From Aldehydirespirator sp963662645 (GTDB taxonomy: Bacteria; Actinomycetota; Acidimicrobiia; Acidimicrobiales; Aldehydirespiratoraceae): a DNA stretch of 64,000 nucleotides. The DNA lies in assembly GCA_963662645.2 (NCBI GenBank), contig OY759762.1, forward strand, positions 434,001 to 498,000, written 5' to 3'. Shown here piece by piece: positions 31,006-40,053 of this stretch. The position numbers were made by a program, and so were the translations under genes. The notes beneath the pieces were generated by a model that was not told where the DNA came from, made no database searches, and was given only the letters and a program-made list of their open reading frames with translations. Position 1 is the stretch's first letter; every line of letters begins with the position of its first letter.

Positions 31006-32988
31006 GTGACTTCCATCGAGAGGCTCGGAATCAACGTCATCAAGGCGATATCCATGGACGCTCCCCACGCGGCCCGCTCGGGCCACCAGGGCACGGCCAT
31101 GGCTCTGGCACCCCTGGCTCACGTGCTGTGGACCCGGGCCATGCGCTACGACGCCCAGCGGCCGGACTGGCCCGACCGGGACCGGTTCGTGCTCTCGGCC
31201 GGCCACGCCTCGATCCTTCAGTACGCCATGCTCTACCTGACGGGCCACGGCCTGACCCTCGAGGACCTGCGGAACTTCCGCCAGTGGGGGTCGCCCACGC
31301 CGGGACATCCCGAGGTCGGCTGCACCCCGGGGGTCGAGGTGACGACCGGCCCGCTCGGGCAGGGCGTCGCCAACGCGGTGGGCATGGCCGTCGCGGAGAG
31401 CCAGATGCGAACCCGCTTCGGCGAGGGCATCTGCGACCACCGCATCTTCGTGGTCGCCGGCGACGGGGACCTTTCCGAGGGAGTGAGCCACGAGGCGGCT
31501 TCGCTGGCCGGCCATCTCGGCCTGGGGCGACTGGTGGTGGTCTACGACGACAACGAGGTCACCATCGACGGCGGCACCGACCTCGCCCTCTCCGACGACG
31601 CCGCGGCCCGCTTCCGCGCCTACGGCTGGCATGTCGCAGAACTCGGCGAGGCCGCCGAGGACCTCGACACGCTGGAAGCCGGGCTGCGCGACGCTATCGC
31701 CGCCGATGACCGCCCCTCCCTGGTGATTGTGCGCTCGGTGATTGCCGCCCCGGCGCCGGCGGCTTCGGGAACGCCGGCCGCGCACGGCTACGCCATCTTC
31801 GACGAGGAGATCGCGGCCACCAAGGACTTGATGGGCCTGCCCGCCGCCGAGTCGTTCCACGTGCCGTCCGAGGTGCTCGACTACTACCGCCGAGCCGGGA
31901 CCGCGGGCCAGGACGAGCGCTTCGCCTGGGAGGCCCGGGCGGCAGCCTTCGACGGCGACCGCAGCGAACTGGAGGCATGCCTGGCCGCGACGGGCCGCGA
32001 CGGCTGGGAGGAGGCGCTGCCGTCATGGGCGCCGGGCCAGTCGGTCGCCACCCGCAAAGCCTCCAGCGCCACCCTGCAGGCCTTGCTGCCGGTGGTGCCG
32101 GGGCTCACCGGCGGCGGCGCCGACCTCACCGGCAACACCGGCACGGCCATCGCCGAGGGCGGGGTGTTCTCGGCCCGCGGGCCCGGGGGGCGCCAGATCT
32201 ATTTCGGCGTGCGCGAGCACGCCATGGGGGCCATCGCCAACGGCATGGCCCTGCACGGCGGCGCCATTCCGGTGGTGGGCACGTTCCTGGTGTTCGCCGA
32301 CTACATGCGGCCTGCGGTGCGGCTCGCCGCGCTGTCGGAGGCCAAGGTCATCTTCGTGTGGAGCCACGACTCGGTGGGCGTGGGAGAGGACGGCCCCACC
32401 CACCAGCCGGTGGAGCATCTGGCCTCCCTGCGAGCCATCCCGAACCTGCGGGTGATCAGGCCCGCGGACGCCACTGAGACGGTGGGGGCCTGGCGGGTTG
32501 CGGTGGAGTCCGGCGGTCCGACGGCGCTGATCCTCACCCGCCAGGGCGTGCCCGTGCTCGAGGGCACCCGGGCCGACGCGGTGGCGTCCGGCGGCTACGC
32601 GCTGCGAGAGCCCGAAGAGCCCAGCCTGACGCTGGTGGGAACGGGCAGCGAGGTGGCGGCGTGCTGCGACGCCGCGGCCATCCTCGCCGCCGAGGGAGTT
32701 GCCGCCCGGGTGGTGTCGCTGCCGTCATGGGAGCTGTTCGCCGACCAGCCCTATTCCGAGCAGGCCCGGGTGCTTCGGCCCGACCTGCCGTCGCTGGCGG
32801 TGGAGGCGGGCAGCACGATGGGCTGGCGCCGGTGGACCGACGACGCGCTCGGCATCGACCGCTTCGGCGCCTCGGCGCCCGGCGCGGTGGTGATGGAGAA
32901 GCTCGGGATCTCCGCCTACAACGTGGCCGGCAGGGCCCGGGCCCTGCTGGCCGGCGCCCGGCCGCGCTGCAATGAAGCTGTGACGTAG
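31006..32988 (+). CDS. tkt: Transketolase
   Basis: TPP-dependent enzyme of the pentose phosphate pathway, moving two-carbon units between sugar phosphates. 660 residues from GTG 31006 with GGAGG 5 nt upstream. Motifs are SGHQGTAMALAPLAHVLW (His27), GPLGQGVANAVGMA, the TPP motif GDGDLSEGVSHEAASLAGHL, YDDNEVTIDG, and the pyrimidine domain REHAMGAIANGMALHGG. VGVGEDGPTHQPVEHLASLR is the transketolase C-terminal signature. It is followed 13 bp later by tal. Confidence 0.96.
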   Translation: MTSIERLGINVIKAISMDAPHAARSGHQGTAMALAPLAHVLWTRAMRYDAQRPDWPDRDRFVLSAGHASILQYAMLYLTGHGLTLEDLRNFRQWGSPTPGHPEVGCTPGVEVTTGPLGQGVANAVGMAVAESQMRTRFGEGICDHRIFVVAGDGDLSEGVSHEAASLAGHLGLGRLVVVYDDNEVTIDGGTDLALSDDAAARFRAYGWHVAELGEAAEDLDTLEAGLRDAIAADDRPSLVIVRSVIAAPAPAASGTPAAHGYAIFDEEIAATKDLMGLPAAESFHVPSEVLDYYRRAGTAGQDERFAWEARAAAFDGDRSELEACLAATGRDGWEEALPSWAPGQSVATRKASSATLQALLPVVPGLTGGGADLTGNTGTAIAEGGVFSARGPGGRQIYFGVREHAMGAIANGMALHGGAIPVVGTFLVFADYMRPAVRLAALSEAKVIFVWSHDSVGVGEDGPTHQPVEHLASLRAIPNLRVIRPADATETVGAWRVAVESGGPTALILTRQGVPVLEGTRADAVASGGYALREPEEPSLTLVGTGSEVAACCDAAAILAAEGVAARVVSLPSWELFADQPYSEQARVLRPDLPSLAVEAGSTMGWRRWTDDALGIDRFGASAPGAVVMEKLGISAYNVAGRARALLAGARPRCNEAVT

Positions 32989-33001
32989 GGGAGACCTTGA
33001 A

Positions 33002-34120
33002 ATGACCGCGACCACCAGACTTCAGGAGCTCTACGACCGCTGCGGCCAGAGCCCCTGGCTCGACAACATCCGCCGGGGCTGGATCACCGGCGGGGATCTC
33101 CGGAGCTGGGTTCGGCGGGGCGTCCGGGGCCTCACCTCGAACCCGTCGATCTTCCAGAAGGCCATCACCGCCACCGCCGACTACGACGACGAGTTCCGGG
33201 ACTCCATCGACGCCGGGCTCGACGTCGAGTCGTCCTACTGGCACCTGGTCGCTTCCGACATCTCGGCCGCGGCCGCGGTCCTGCGATCCGTCTATGACGA
33301 ATCCGACGGTCTCGACGGCTATGTGTCGGTGGAGGTGGCGCCCGATCTTGCTCGAGACTCCGCAGCCACCGCCCGGGCAGCCCGGCACCTTCATGAGCAG
33401 CTGGCGCTGCCCAACCTCTACGTGAAGATCCCGGGGACGGCCGAGGGCCTGGCGCCCATCGCCCAGATGATCGCGGAGGGCAACAGCATAAACGTCACCT
33501 TGATCTTCAGTGTCGAGCGCTACCTGGAGGTGGCCGACGCCTACATGTCGGGCCTCGAGCAGAACGCCGACGACCTGTCGAGTGTGTCCAGCGTGGCGTC
33601 GTTCTTCGTGTCGAGGATCGACACCGAGGTGGACCGGCGCCTGGAGGCCATCGGATCGGATGAGGCGCTGCAGCTTCGGGGCAAGGCGGCCATCGCCAAC
33701 GCCAAGGTCGCCTACTCGCACTTCCAGAGGCTCTGCTCCGAGCCGCGCTGGAAGGCTCTGGCCGCCCGCGGGGCCCGGCCCCAGCGCCTGCTGTGGGCGA
33801 GCACATCGACCAAGAACCCGGCCTACCCGGACACGCTCTACGTCGATGAGCTGATCGGCCCGGGCACGGTGAACACGCTTCCCGACGCGACGCTGGAGGC
33901 CTTCGAGCATCACGGCGCCGTCGAGCCGACCCTCGCGTCGGGGATCGACGAAGCCGCCGAGGTGCTGGACCGCATCGCCGCGGTGGGCGTCGACCTCGAA
34001 GCCGTCACCGCCCAGCTCGAGGACGAGGGCGTGGCCGCCTTCGCCAAGAGCTTCGACGAGCTCTTGGGGGTGCTCGGTGACAAGGCCGACGACCTCCGCG
34101 CCGGGCCCCGCCCCTCCTAG
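33002..34120 (+). CDS. tal: Transaldolase
   Basis: 372 residues, the usual size for the long actinobacterial type. The Schiff-base lysine is Lys142 in NLYVKIPGT; other signatures are RGLTSNPSIFQKAI and GNSINVTLIFS. It transfers dihydroxyacetone units in the non-oxidative pentose phosphate pathway. It is directly downstream of tkt and almost certainly co-transcribed. The later oxidative-branch genes (zwf, opcA) that often follow are absent. Confidence 0.96.
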   Translation: MTATTRLQELYDRCGQSPWLDNIRRGWITGGDLRSWVRRGVRGLTSNPSIFQKAITATADYDDEFRDSIDAGLDVESSYWHLVASDISAAAAVLRSVYDESDGLDGYVSVEVAPDLARDSAATARAARHLHEQLALPNLYVKIPGTAEGLAPIAQMIAEGNSINVTLIFSVERYLEVADAYMSGLEQNADDLSSVSSVASFFVSRIDTEVDRRLEAIGSDEALQLRGKAAIANAKVAYSHFQRLCSEPRWKALAARGARPQRLLWASTSTKNPAYPDTLYVDELIGPGTVNTLPDATLEAFEHHGAVEPTLASGIDEAAEVLDRIAAVGVDLEAVTAQLEDEGVAAFAKSFDELLGVLGDKADDLRAGPRPS

Positions 34121-34202
34121 CGCCCCCGGGCGGCTCCCGCACCGGCTCCAGCACTACACCGGTGGCGGCACGAGCGGCCGCCGCCACTAGCGTGGGGTCG
34201 CT

Positions 34203-36599
34203 ATGGCGCTGAACCGCTACGGAGACCCGGCTCAGATCGCGGCGCGGGCCCGCGCCGTGCGCGACGAGCACCACGGGCCGAGAGTCACCTACTCGCCCAA
34301 GGTGTTCATTCCGCTGACCAAGCTGTGCCGGGACCGCTGCGGCTACTGCACGTTCGCGCAGCCTCCGGCCCGTCTCGAGGCGCCCTACCTGACCCCCGAG
34401 CAGGTGCTCGACATCGCCCGGGCCGGGGCCCGCCACGGATGCCACGAGGCGCTGTTCACGCTGGGCGAGCGCCCGGAGCTGAGGTACCCGGTGGCCCGCG
34501 ACTGGCTCGACCGCCACGGCTACGCCAGCACCGTCGACTATGTGGCCGCCATGGCCAGGCTCGTGCTGGACGAGACCGGCCTGCTGCCCCACGCCAACAC
34601 CGGGGCGATGACCGCCGACGAGCTGGCCGCGCTGCGCCGGGTCGCCCCCAGCCAGGGCATGATGATCGAGTCGCTGCGGTCCGACCTCGACGCCCACCGG
34701 GGCGCGCCGGACAAGTCCCCGGAGCGCCGGCTGGCCACCCTGGAGGCGGCCGGCGAGCTCAGGATCCCCTACACCACCGGGATCCTGGTGGGCATCGGCG
34801 AGGACCGGGCCGACCGGATCGAGGCGCTGGAGGCCATCGCCGACGCGCACCGCCGGTGGGGCCACGTCCAAGAGGTGATCGTCCAGAACTTCCTGCCCAA
34901 GCCGGGCACGGCCATGCAGCACTGGCCGCCGTGCCCGCGCCCGGACCACCTCGACGCGATCTCGCTCGCCCGGGTGATTCTGCCCCCGGAGGTCCACGTC
35001 CAAGCGCCGCCGAATCTGGCCGAGGACCTCGCAGAGCTGCTTCGGGCCGGGATCGACGACTGGGGCGGCGTGTCGCCCGTCACCGCCGACCACGTGAACC
35101 CCGAGCGCCCGTGGCCGCATCTCGACCGGTTGCGGGAGGCGACCGAGGCGGCCGGTCACGTGCTGGCCCCCCGGCTCACCGTCCACCCCTGGTACGCGCG
35201 CCGGCCGGAGACCTGGATCGACGAGGATCTGCACTTCGCAGTCATCGATCGCAGCGACTCGGAGGGACTCGGGCGCGACGACCCCGGCTCCCAGTTCCCG
35301 GAGCGGACCATGGAGCGGGCCAGGGCCGGCGACGGCGCCGACGTCGAGCTGGTGGGCGAGCGCTCCACCCAGTGGTACTCGGGGGCGGGCACCGACCCGC
35401 TGGTCCTGGTGCCGGGCGGGGCCTCGGCCCGGGGCGCGGTGGGCGAGGTTCTCCAGGGGGTCGCCGGCGGATCGGAGGTGGGATTCGACGAGATCGTCGC
35501 GCTGTTCGGCGCCCGCGGGCCCGAAGTGGCCGCGGTGGCCGCCGCCGCCGACGACCTGCGGCGCTCCATCGTGGACGACGACGTGACCTGGGTCGCCAAC
35601 CGCAACATCAACTACACCAACGTCTGCACGTTCAAGTGCCGGTTTTGCGGCTTCTCCAAGGGGCCCCTGTCGCTCAACCTGAGGGGCACCCCCTACCTGC
35701 TGGAGATCTCCGAGATCGTGCGGCGCAGTGTGGAGGCCGCCGAATTGGGCGCCACGGAGGTGTGCCTGCAGGGCGGCATCCACCCCGACTTCGACGGCGA
35801 CTACTACATCGACGTGGCCCGAGCTGTGCATGAGGCGGTTCCCGACATACACATCCATGGGTTCACCGCGCTGGAAGTGACCGAGGGCGCCCGGCGCAAC
35901 GGCGAGCCGCTGGACGGCTACCTGCGCCGCCTCATGGACGCGGGGCAGCGGTCGCTGCCCGGCACGGCCGCCGAGATCCTCGACGACGAGGTCCGGGAGA
36001 CGCTCTGCCCCGACAAGATCACCACCGACGAGTGGCTGGAGTGCCATCGCATCGCTCACGGGGTCGGGCTGGGCTCCAACGTGACGATCATGTTCGGCTC
36101 GATCGAGCGACCGGAGCACTGGGCCAACCATCTGCTGCGCACCAGGGCCCTGCAGGCGGAGACGGGCGGGTTCACCGAGTTCGTCGGCCTGCCCTTCGTG
36201 CACATGGCATCGCCCATCTACCTTCAGCGCCGGGCCCGGCGCGGACCCACGTTCCGCGAGGTCCTGCTGATGCACGCCGTCGCCCGGATCGCATACCGGG
36301 GCTACATCGACAACATCCAGGGGTCGTGGGTGAAGCTGGGCTTCAAGTCGATCGAGCAGCTGCTGCAGTCCGGCGCCAACGACCTCGGCGGCACCCTGAT
36401 GGACGAGAACATCTCAAGGGCCGCCGGAGCGCAGCACGGCCAGGGCGTCACCGCCGACGACTTCGAGCGCCTGGTCGCACCGCTGGGCCGCCGCCTCGTG
36501 CAGCGCACCACTCTCTACGGCCGGGTCGACCCCGACGCCCCTCGCCTCGCCGCCGGCAACGGGAGGCGAAGGGTCCCCGTCGCGGTGGCGGCCCGCTAG
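34203..36599 (+). CDS. fbiC: FO synthase FbiC (CofG-CofH fusion), coenzyme F420 biosynthesis
   Basis: 798-residue bifunctional radical-SAM enzyme that builds the deazaflavin FO from tyrosine and a flavin precursor. The N-terminal CofG half has CRDRCGYCTF (Cys42/46/49) and the C-terminal CofH half has CTFKCRFCGFSK (Cys475/479/482), both C-x3-C-x2-C. The CofH part also has TEVCLQGGIHPDF and GSNVTIMFGSIE. The fused form is typical of actinobacteria. The other F420 genes (fbiA/B/D) are not in the window. The gene stands alone between tal and a small minus-strand gene. Confidence 0.96.
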   Translation: MALNRYGDPAQIAARARAVRDEHHGPRVTYSPKVFIPLTKLCRDRCGYCTFAQPPARLEAPYLTPEQVLDIARAGARHGCHEALFTLGERPELRYPVARDWLDRHGYASTVDYVAAMARLVLDETGLLPHANTGAMTADELAALRRVAPSQGMMIESLRSDLDAHRGAPDKSPERRLATLEAAGELRIPYTTGILVGIGEDRADRIEALEAIADAHRRWGHVQEVIVQNFLPKPGTAMQHWPPCPRPDHLDAISLARVILPPEVHVQAPPNLAEDLAELLRAGIDDWGGVSPVTADHVNPERPWPHLDRLREATEAAGHVLAPRLTVHPWYARRPETWIDEDLHFAVIDRSDSEGLGRDDPGSQFPERTMERARAGDGADVELVGERSTQWYSGAGTDPLVLVPGGASARGAVGEVLQGVAGGSEVGFDEIVALFGARGPEVAAVAAAADDLRRSIVDDDVTWVANRNINYTNVCTFKCRFCGFSKGPLSLNLRGTPYLLEISEIVRRSVEAAELGATEVCLQGGIHPDFDGDYYIDVARAVHEAVPDIHIHGFTALEVTEGARRNGEPLDGYLRRLMDAGQRSLPGTAAEILDDEVRETLCPDKITTDEWLECHRIAHGVGLGSNVTIMFGSIERPEHWANHLLRTRALQAETGGFTEFVGLPFVHMASPIYLQRRARRGPTFREVLLMHAVARIAYRGYIDNIQGSWVKLGFKSIEQLLQSGANDLGGTLMDENISRAAGAQHGQGVTADDFERLVAPLGRRLVQRTTLYGRVDPDAPRLAAGNGRRRVPVAVAAR

Positions 36600-36619
36600 C
36601 CTCCGGCCCACGCGGGCAC

Positions 36620-36811
36620 CTACCGATCGGACCGAAGGAGGTGGGCAGCCTTCTCGACGGCTCGCCGGGCCCGAGTGAGGCGCTTCTCCTCTTCCGACCC
36701 CTTCGTTGCCCCGGCCTCGACCGACTCCCGCAAGCTCTCAAGGGCCAGATCTGCGAGTTCGTCGGCAATGGCCGAGAGCCGCTCTGAAATATCATGATGC
36801 TTATCAACCAT
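36620..36811 (-). CDS. Small helical protein, unknown function
   Basis: 63 residues (MVDKHHDISERLSAIADELA at the N-terminus, ending in ARRAVEKAAHLLRSDR), highly charged and almost entirely helical. No motif recognised. It is convergent with fbiC and divergent from the ClC gene. The codon third positions are GC-rich, supporting a real gene. Confidence 0.5.
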   Translation of the reverse strand: MVDKHHDISERLSAIADELADLALESLRESVEAGATKGSEEEKRLTRARRAVEKAAHLLRSDR

Positions 36812-36839
36812 GCCTGACACCCTAGAGGCTCTGTAACGG

Positions 36840-38528
36840 ATGCGGCCGCTCACCCGGACCCTCCGCCAGGCCCGAAACCCGCGCCTGCTGGCCGCGTCCG
36901 CAGCCACCGGCGTGATCGTGGCGCTGGTGGTGGCCGCCTTCGAGACGTTGGCGCTCCACATCGTGCTGGAGCGGGTCCTGGAGCAGAATCTGGCCGTGCT
37001 CGCGCTGGCCCCCGTGGTCGGCATCGCAGCCTCCAAGCTGGTGCTGCGCACCGTGGGCGGCGGCACGTCTGGCTCCACCTCCGACGAGTACGTCCGAGCG
37101 TTCCATGAGCGTTATCCCTCCATCGGTTTCCGATTCCTGCCCGCCAAGCTGCTGGCCGGCGTGGCCACCATCGGCTCGGGCGGCGCAGTGGGCCTCGAGG
37201 GCCCGTCGCTCTACGCGGGATCGTCGATCGGCCTCTTCGTCCACGAGCGCCTGGGGCGCTTCTTCCGGCGCGACGAGGCCCGCCTGCTGCTCACCGCCGG
37301 GGCTGCAGCCGGAGTGGCCGCGGTGTTCAAGACCCCGGCCACGGGCGTGATCTTCGCCCTCGAGGCCCCCTACCGCGACGACGTGACCCCCCAAGCTCTG
37401 CTCCCCTCATTGATCGCATCGGCCGCGAGCTACGTCACATTCGTGTTCCTCGTCGGCAGCACTCCCGTCGTCCCGTTCCTCGGCGAGGGCCCCGTCGATG
37501 CCAACGGCGCCGCCGCGATGCTCGACGTGCAGATCGGGCACCTGCTGGGAGCGCTCATCTTGGGGATCGCGGCCGGGCTGGGCGGCCGCGGCTTCGCTTG
37601 GCTGGTGCGCCAGGCCAAGCACGCCACCCACACCGTCTCCTGGCCCAAGCGGGCTGCGGCGGCTGCGGCGGCCATGGCCGGTCTGGCCCTGTTGGCCGAC
37701 GTCGCCTTCGACGAGGTCCTCAGCCTCGGGCCGGGCACCCGGGCCATGGAGTGGGTGGTGCAGCAGGACGCGCTGGAGCTGATCGCCCTGCTGTTCGGGG
37801 TCAGGGTCGCGGCCACATTGGCCACCGTGCTGGGCGATGGCGTCGGGGGCCTGTTCATCCCGCTCGCCACTCTCGGGGTGATCGGGGGCCAGTTCGTCGG
37901 CGTGGCCCTGGACGCGGAGTCCACCGGCCTGTACGCGACGCTGGGCCTCGCCGCGTTTCTCGGCGCCGGCTACCGGGCCCCGATCGCGGCGGTGATGTTC
38001 GTGGCCGAGTCCACCGGAGCGGCCGCATTCGTGGTGCCTGCCCTGGTGGCCGCGGCGGTGAGCCAGGTGGTGGGAGGCCCGGCCTCGGTCACCGAATACC
38101 AGCTGTCCAAGCGGCTGGGCCATCTCGAGCAGCGCTTCACCCTGCCCCTCAGCTCGATCCTCACCACCGACGTGCTGACCGTGCCCCCCGACGCCACGGT
38201 GTCCGAGTTCGTGTACATGCACGTCCTGGGCCGGCGCGAGCGGGTGGTGCCGGTCGTGGAGGGCAGCTCCTATCTGGGCATGGCCCAGCTCTCCCAGCTG
38301 TCGTCGGTGAGCCGCGACGAATGGGAGACCACGTCGGTCGAGTCCATGATGACGAGGGACCTCCCCGCCGGATCGCCGTCCTGGACCGTGCGCGATGCCG
38401 TGGTGGCCATGGAGGCGGCCGACAGCGAGGTGCTGGCCGTGACCGACAGCGCCGGGAACTTCATCGGCGTCGTCACCGAGGACGACGTCGTGCGGCTCGG
38501 CGAGATCCTCGAGGAGACCGAGGGCTGA
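36840..38528 (+). CDS. ClC-family chloride channel/antiporter with C-terminal CBS pair
   Basis: 562 residues: about 400 residues of membrane helices followed by two CBS domains (about 440-555). ClC motifs are GSGGAVGLEGPSLYAG with the gating Glu120 present, TPATGVIFALEAPYR, and GDGVGGLFIPLATLGVIGGQ. The gating glutamate suggests H+/anion exchange or a gated channel. The CBS pair probably senses adenine nucleotides. The gene starts 28 bp from the divergent small gene, so the promoter must lie in or beside that gap. Confidence 0.92.
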   Translation: MRPLTRTLRQARNPRLLAASAATGVIVALVVAAFETLALHIVLERVLEQNLAVLALAPVVGIAASKLVLRTVGGGTSGSTSDEYVRAFHERYPSIGFRFLPAKLLAGVATIGSGGAVGLEGPSLYAGSSIGLFVHERLGRFFRRDEARLLLTAGAAAGVAAVFKTPATGVIFALEAPYRDDVTPQALLPSLIASAASYVTFVFLVGSTPVVPFLGEGPVDANGAAAMLDVQIGHLLGALILGIAAGLGGRGFAWLVRQAKHATHTVSWPKRAAAAAAAMAGLALLADVAFDEVLSLGPGTRAMEWVVQQDALELIALLFGVRVAATLATVLGDGVGGLFIPLATLGVIGGQFVGVALDAESTGLYATLGLAAFLGAGYRAPIAAVMFVAESTGAAAFVVPALVAAAVSQVVGGPASVTEYQLSKRLGHLEQRFTLPLSSILTTDVLTVPPDATVSEFVYMHVLGRRERVVPVVEGSSYLGMAQLSQLSSVSRDEWETTSVESMMTRDLPAGSPSWTVRDAVVAMEAADSEVLAVTDSAGNFIGVVTEDDVVRLGEILEETEG

Positions 38529-38546
38529 TCAGCTGGGCGCCGAAGG

Positions 38547-38774
38547 TCAGTCGTCGTCGGCGAGCTCCGCCTCGGCGAACTCCTCTTCAGCGAATTCCTC
38601 GGCCCAGGACGCGTGCTCGGGCTTCACGTAGTCGTCCGGTTCGTTGAAGGACTCGATCAGCCCCTGGAGATCGTCTACCTGCGAGCGCTTGAACTTGCGG
38701 GCTTCCTCATACCTTCGGTGTCGCCCCTTTTTCACGGCCCAACTCCCGGTTTGACGGATTCGCAGGTCTCCCAT
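38547..38774 (-). CDS. Small basic-acidic protein, unknown function
   Basis: 75 residues from ATG 38774. The N-terminal half is strongly basic (LRIRQTGSWAVKKGRHRRYE, then EARKFKR). The C-terminal half is strongly acidic, with an AEEFAEEEFAEAELADDD tail. It resembles small nucleic-acid- or ribosome-associated proteins in charge layout, but no family is recognised. An open frame continues 11 codons upstream. Confidence 0.55.
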   Translation of the reverse strand: MGDLRIRQTGSWAVKKGRHRRYEEARKFKRSQVDDLQGLIESFNEPDDYVKPEHASWAEEFAEEEFAEAELADDD

Positions 38775-38842
38775 TGTAGCCGGACGGTGCAACTGGACCA
38801 CCCGCACGGCAACGGCTGGAAGCGATCAGGCCACCGGCGCGA

Positions 38843-40045
38843 TCAGGCCACCGGACGGCGGCTGCGTTCTTCTAGGACGAGCTGACCGTTGTCGAAGGCC
38901 AGGGCAGCCTCGCCGGCCACGAGCCGCCTCAGGGGCGCTCCCACCATCTGCGAACGCCACCCTTTCGCCAGCCGGGCATCGGCGTCGCCGCGGATCAGTG
39001 CTTCGATGTCGGCCCTGGTGGCCAGCAGCGACGGCTCGATCTTGCGGTCGCGGGCGAGCTGGCTCACCCAGGAGGCAACCAGCCCCACCGCGGGACGGAG
39101 GCGGTCCACGGCATCGGAGCGGGACGCGCCCTTCGGGGGCGGGCGCCAATTCGACGCCAGCCCGTCGGCGACTGCTTCGAGGATGGCCCGGCCCAGCCGG
39201 CCGCGGGCCACACCCTCGCCGACGCCCCGGACGTTGGCCAGCTCCTGGGTGGTTCGGGGCGCGGCCCGAGCGATCGACACCACGGCAACATCCGACAGAA
39301 CGTGGCGGACCGGCTGATTGACCTGGGCGGCCCGAAGCTCGCGCCACATCGCCACCGACCGGACCACCGGCAGGTCGCGCCGCCTCAGATGCCGCACCTC
39401 CTTGAGCCGGGACCAGGCGTCCTCGGGCCTCTGCGCCCGCCGGTTGCGCTCGAGCAGCAGTTGGAACTCCGCTTCGGCCCAGTCTTGCCGGCCCGACTCC
39501 TCAAGCCGCGCCGTGAGCCTGTCGTGGATCTCCAGCAGATGCACGACATCGCTCGCCGCGTATTCGAGTTGCGAAGCCTTCAGCGGCCGTACCAGCCAGT
39601 CGGTGAGCCGGTCCGCCTTGGGAGGCTTCCAGCCGATCTCGCTCTCATACAGCGACGACAGCGCCGGCGTGCCGAGGCCGAGGAATCCCGCGGCGATCTG
39701 GGTGTCGAAGATGCGCTCGGGGACTGCCCCGCAACAGTGGTCGAGAACCTCCAAGTCCTGTCCTGCGGCGTGAGCGACCATCAGGCCGCCCGCTCCGAAG
39801 ACCTCGGCGAGAGGGGCCACATCCACAGCCAGCGGATCGATCAGGACCAGATCGCCCGGCCAGGCGATCTGGATCAGCGCGGCCTGGGGCCGGTAGGTGC
39901 GCTCCCGGTGAAACTCGGTGTCGAGCGCGTATCGAGGCTCGGAGACGAGCGCGCCCACCACCTCGCGCAGCCCCGCGCCGGAATCGACGTAGCGATAGGG
40001 CGTCCGCGGACCACGGTTGGTCCGGGCGTTGCGACGGCGCGCCAC
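38843..40045 (-). CDS. rnd: Ribonuclease D
   Basis: 3'-5' exoribonuclease acting on structured RNA ends, about 400 residues. The DEDDy exonuclease domain has YALDTEFHRERTYRP (Asp/Glu pair), MVAHAAGQDLEVL and LEYAASDVVHLLEIHDRL (Tyr-x3-Asp). An HRDC domain follows (PRTTQELANVRGVGEGVARG region). I place the start at GTG 40045, just after the mobA stop; the exact start is uncertain. The stop region is duplicated: GGTGGCCTGATCGC occurs twice, 17 bp apart. Confidence 0.9.
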   Translation of the reverse strand: MARRRNARTNRGPRTPYRYVDSGAGLREVVGALVSEPRYALDTEFHRERTYRPQAALIQIAWPGDLVLIDPLAVDVAPLAEVFGAGGLMVAHAAGQDLEVLDHCCGAVPERIFDTQIAAGFLGLGTPALSSLYESEIGWKPPKADRLTDWLVRPLKASQLEYAASDVVHLLEIHDRLTARLEESGRQDWAEAEFQLLLERNRRAQRPEDAWSRLKEVRHLRRRDLPVVRSVAMWRELRAAQVNQPVRHVLSDVAVVSIARAAPRTTQELANVRGVGEGVARGRLGRAILEAVADGLASNWRPPPKGASRSDAVDRLRPAVGLVASWVSQLARDRKIEPSLLATRADIEALIRGDADARLAKGWRSQMVGAPLRRLVAGEAALAFDNGQLVLEERSRRPVA

Positions 40046-40053
40046 TGCGCCGG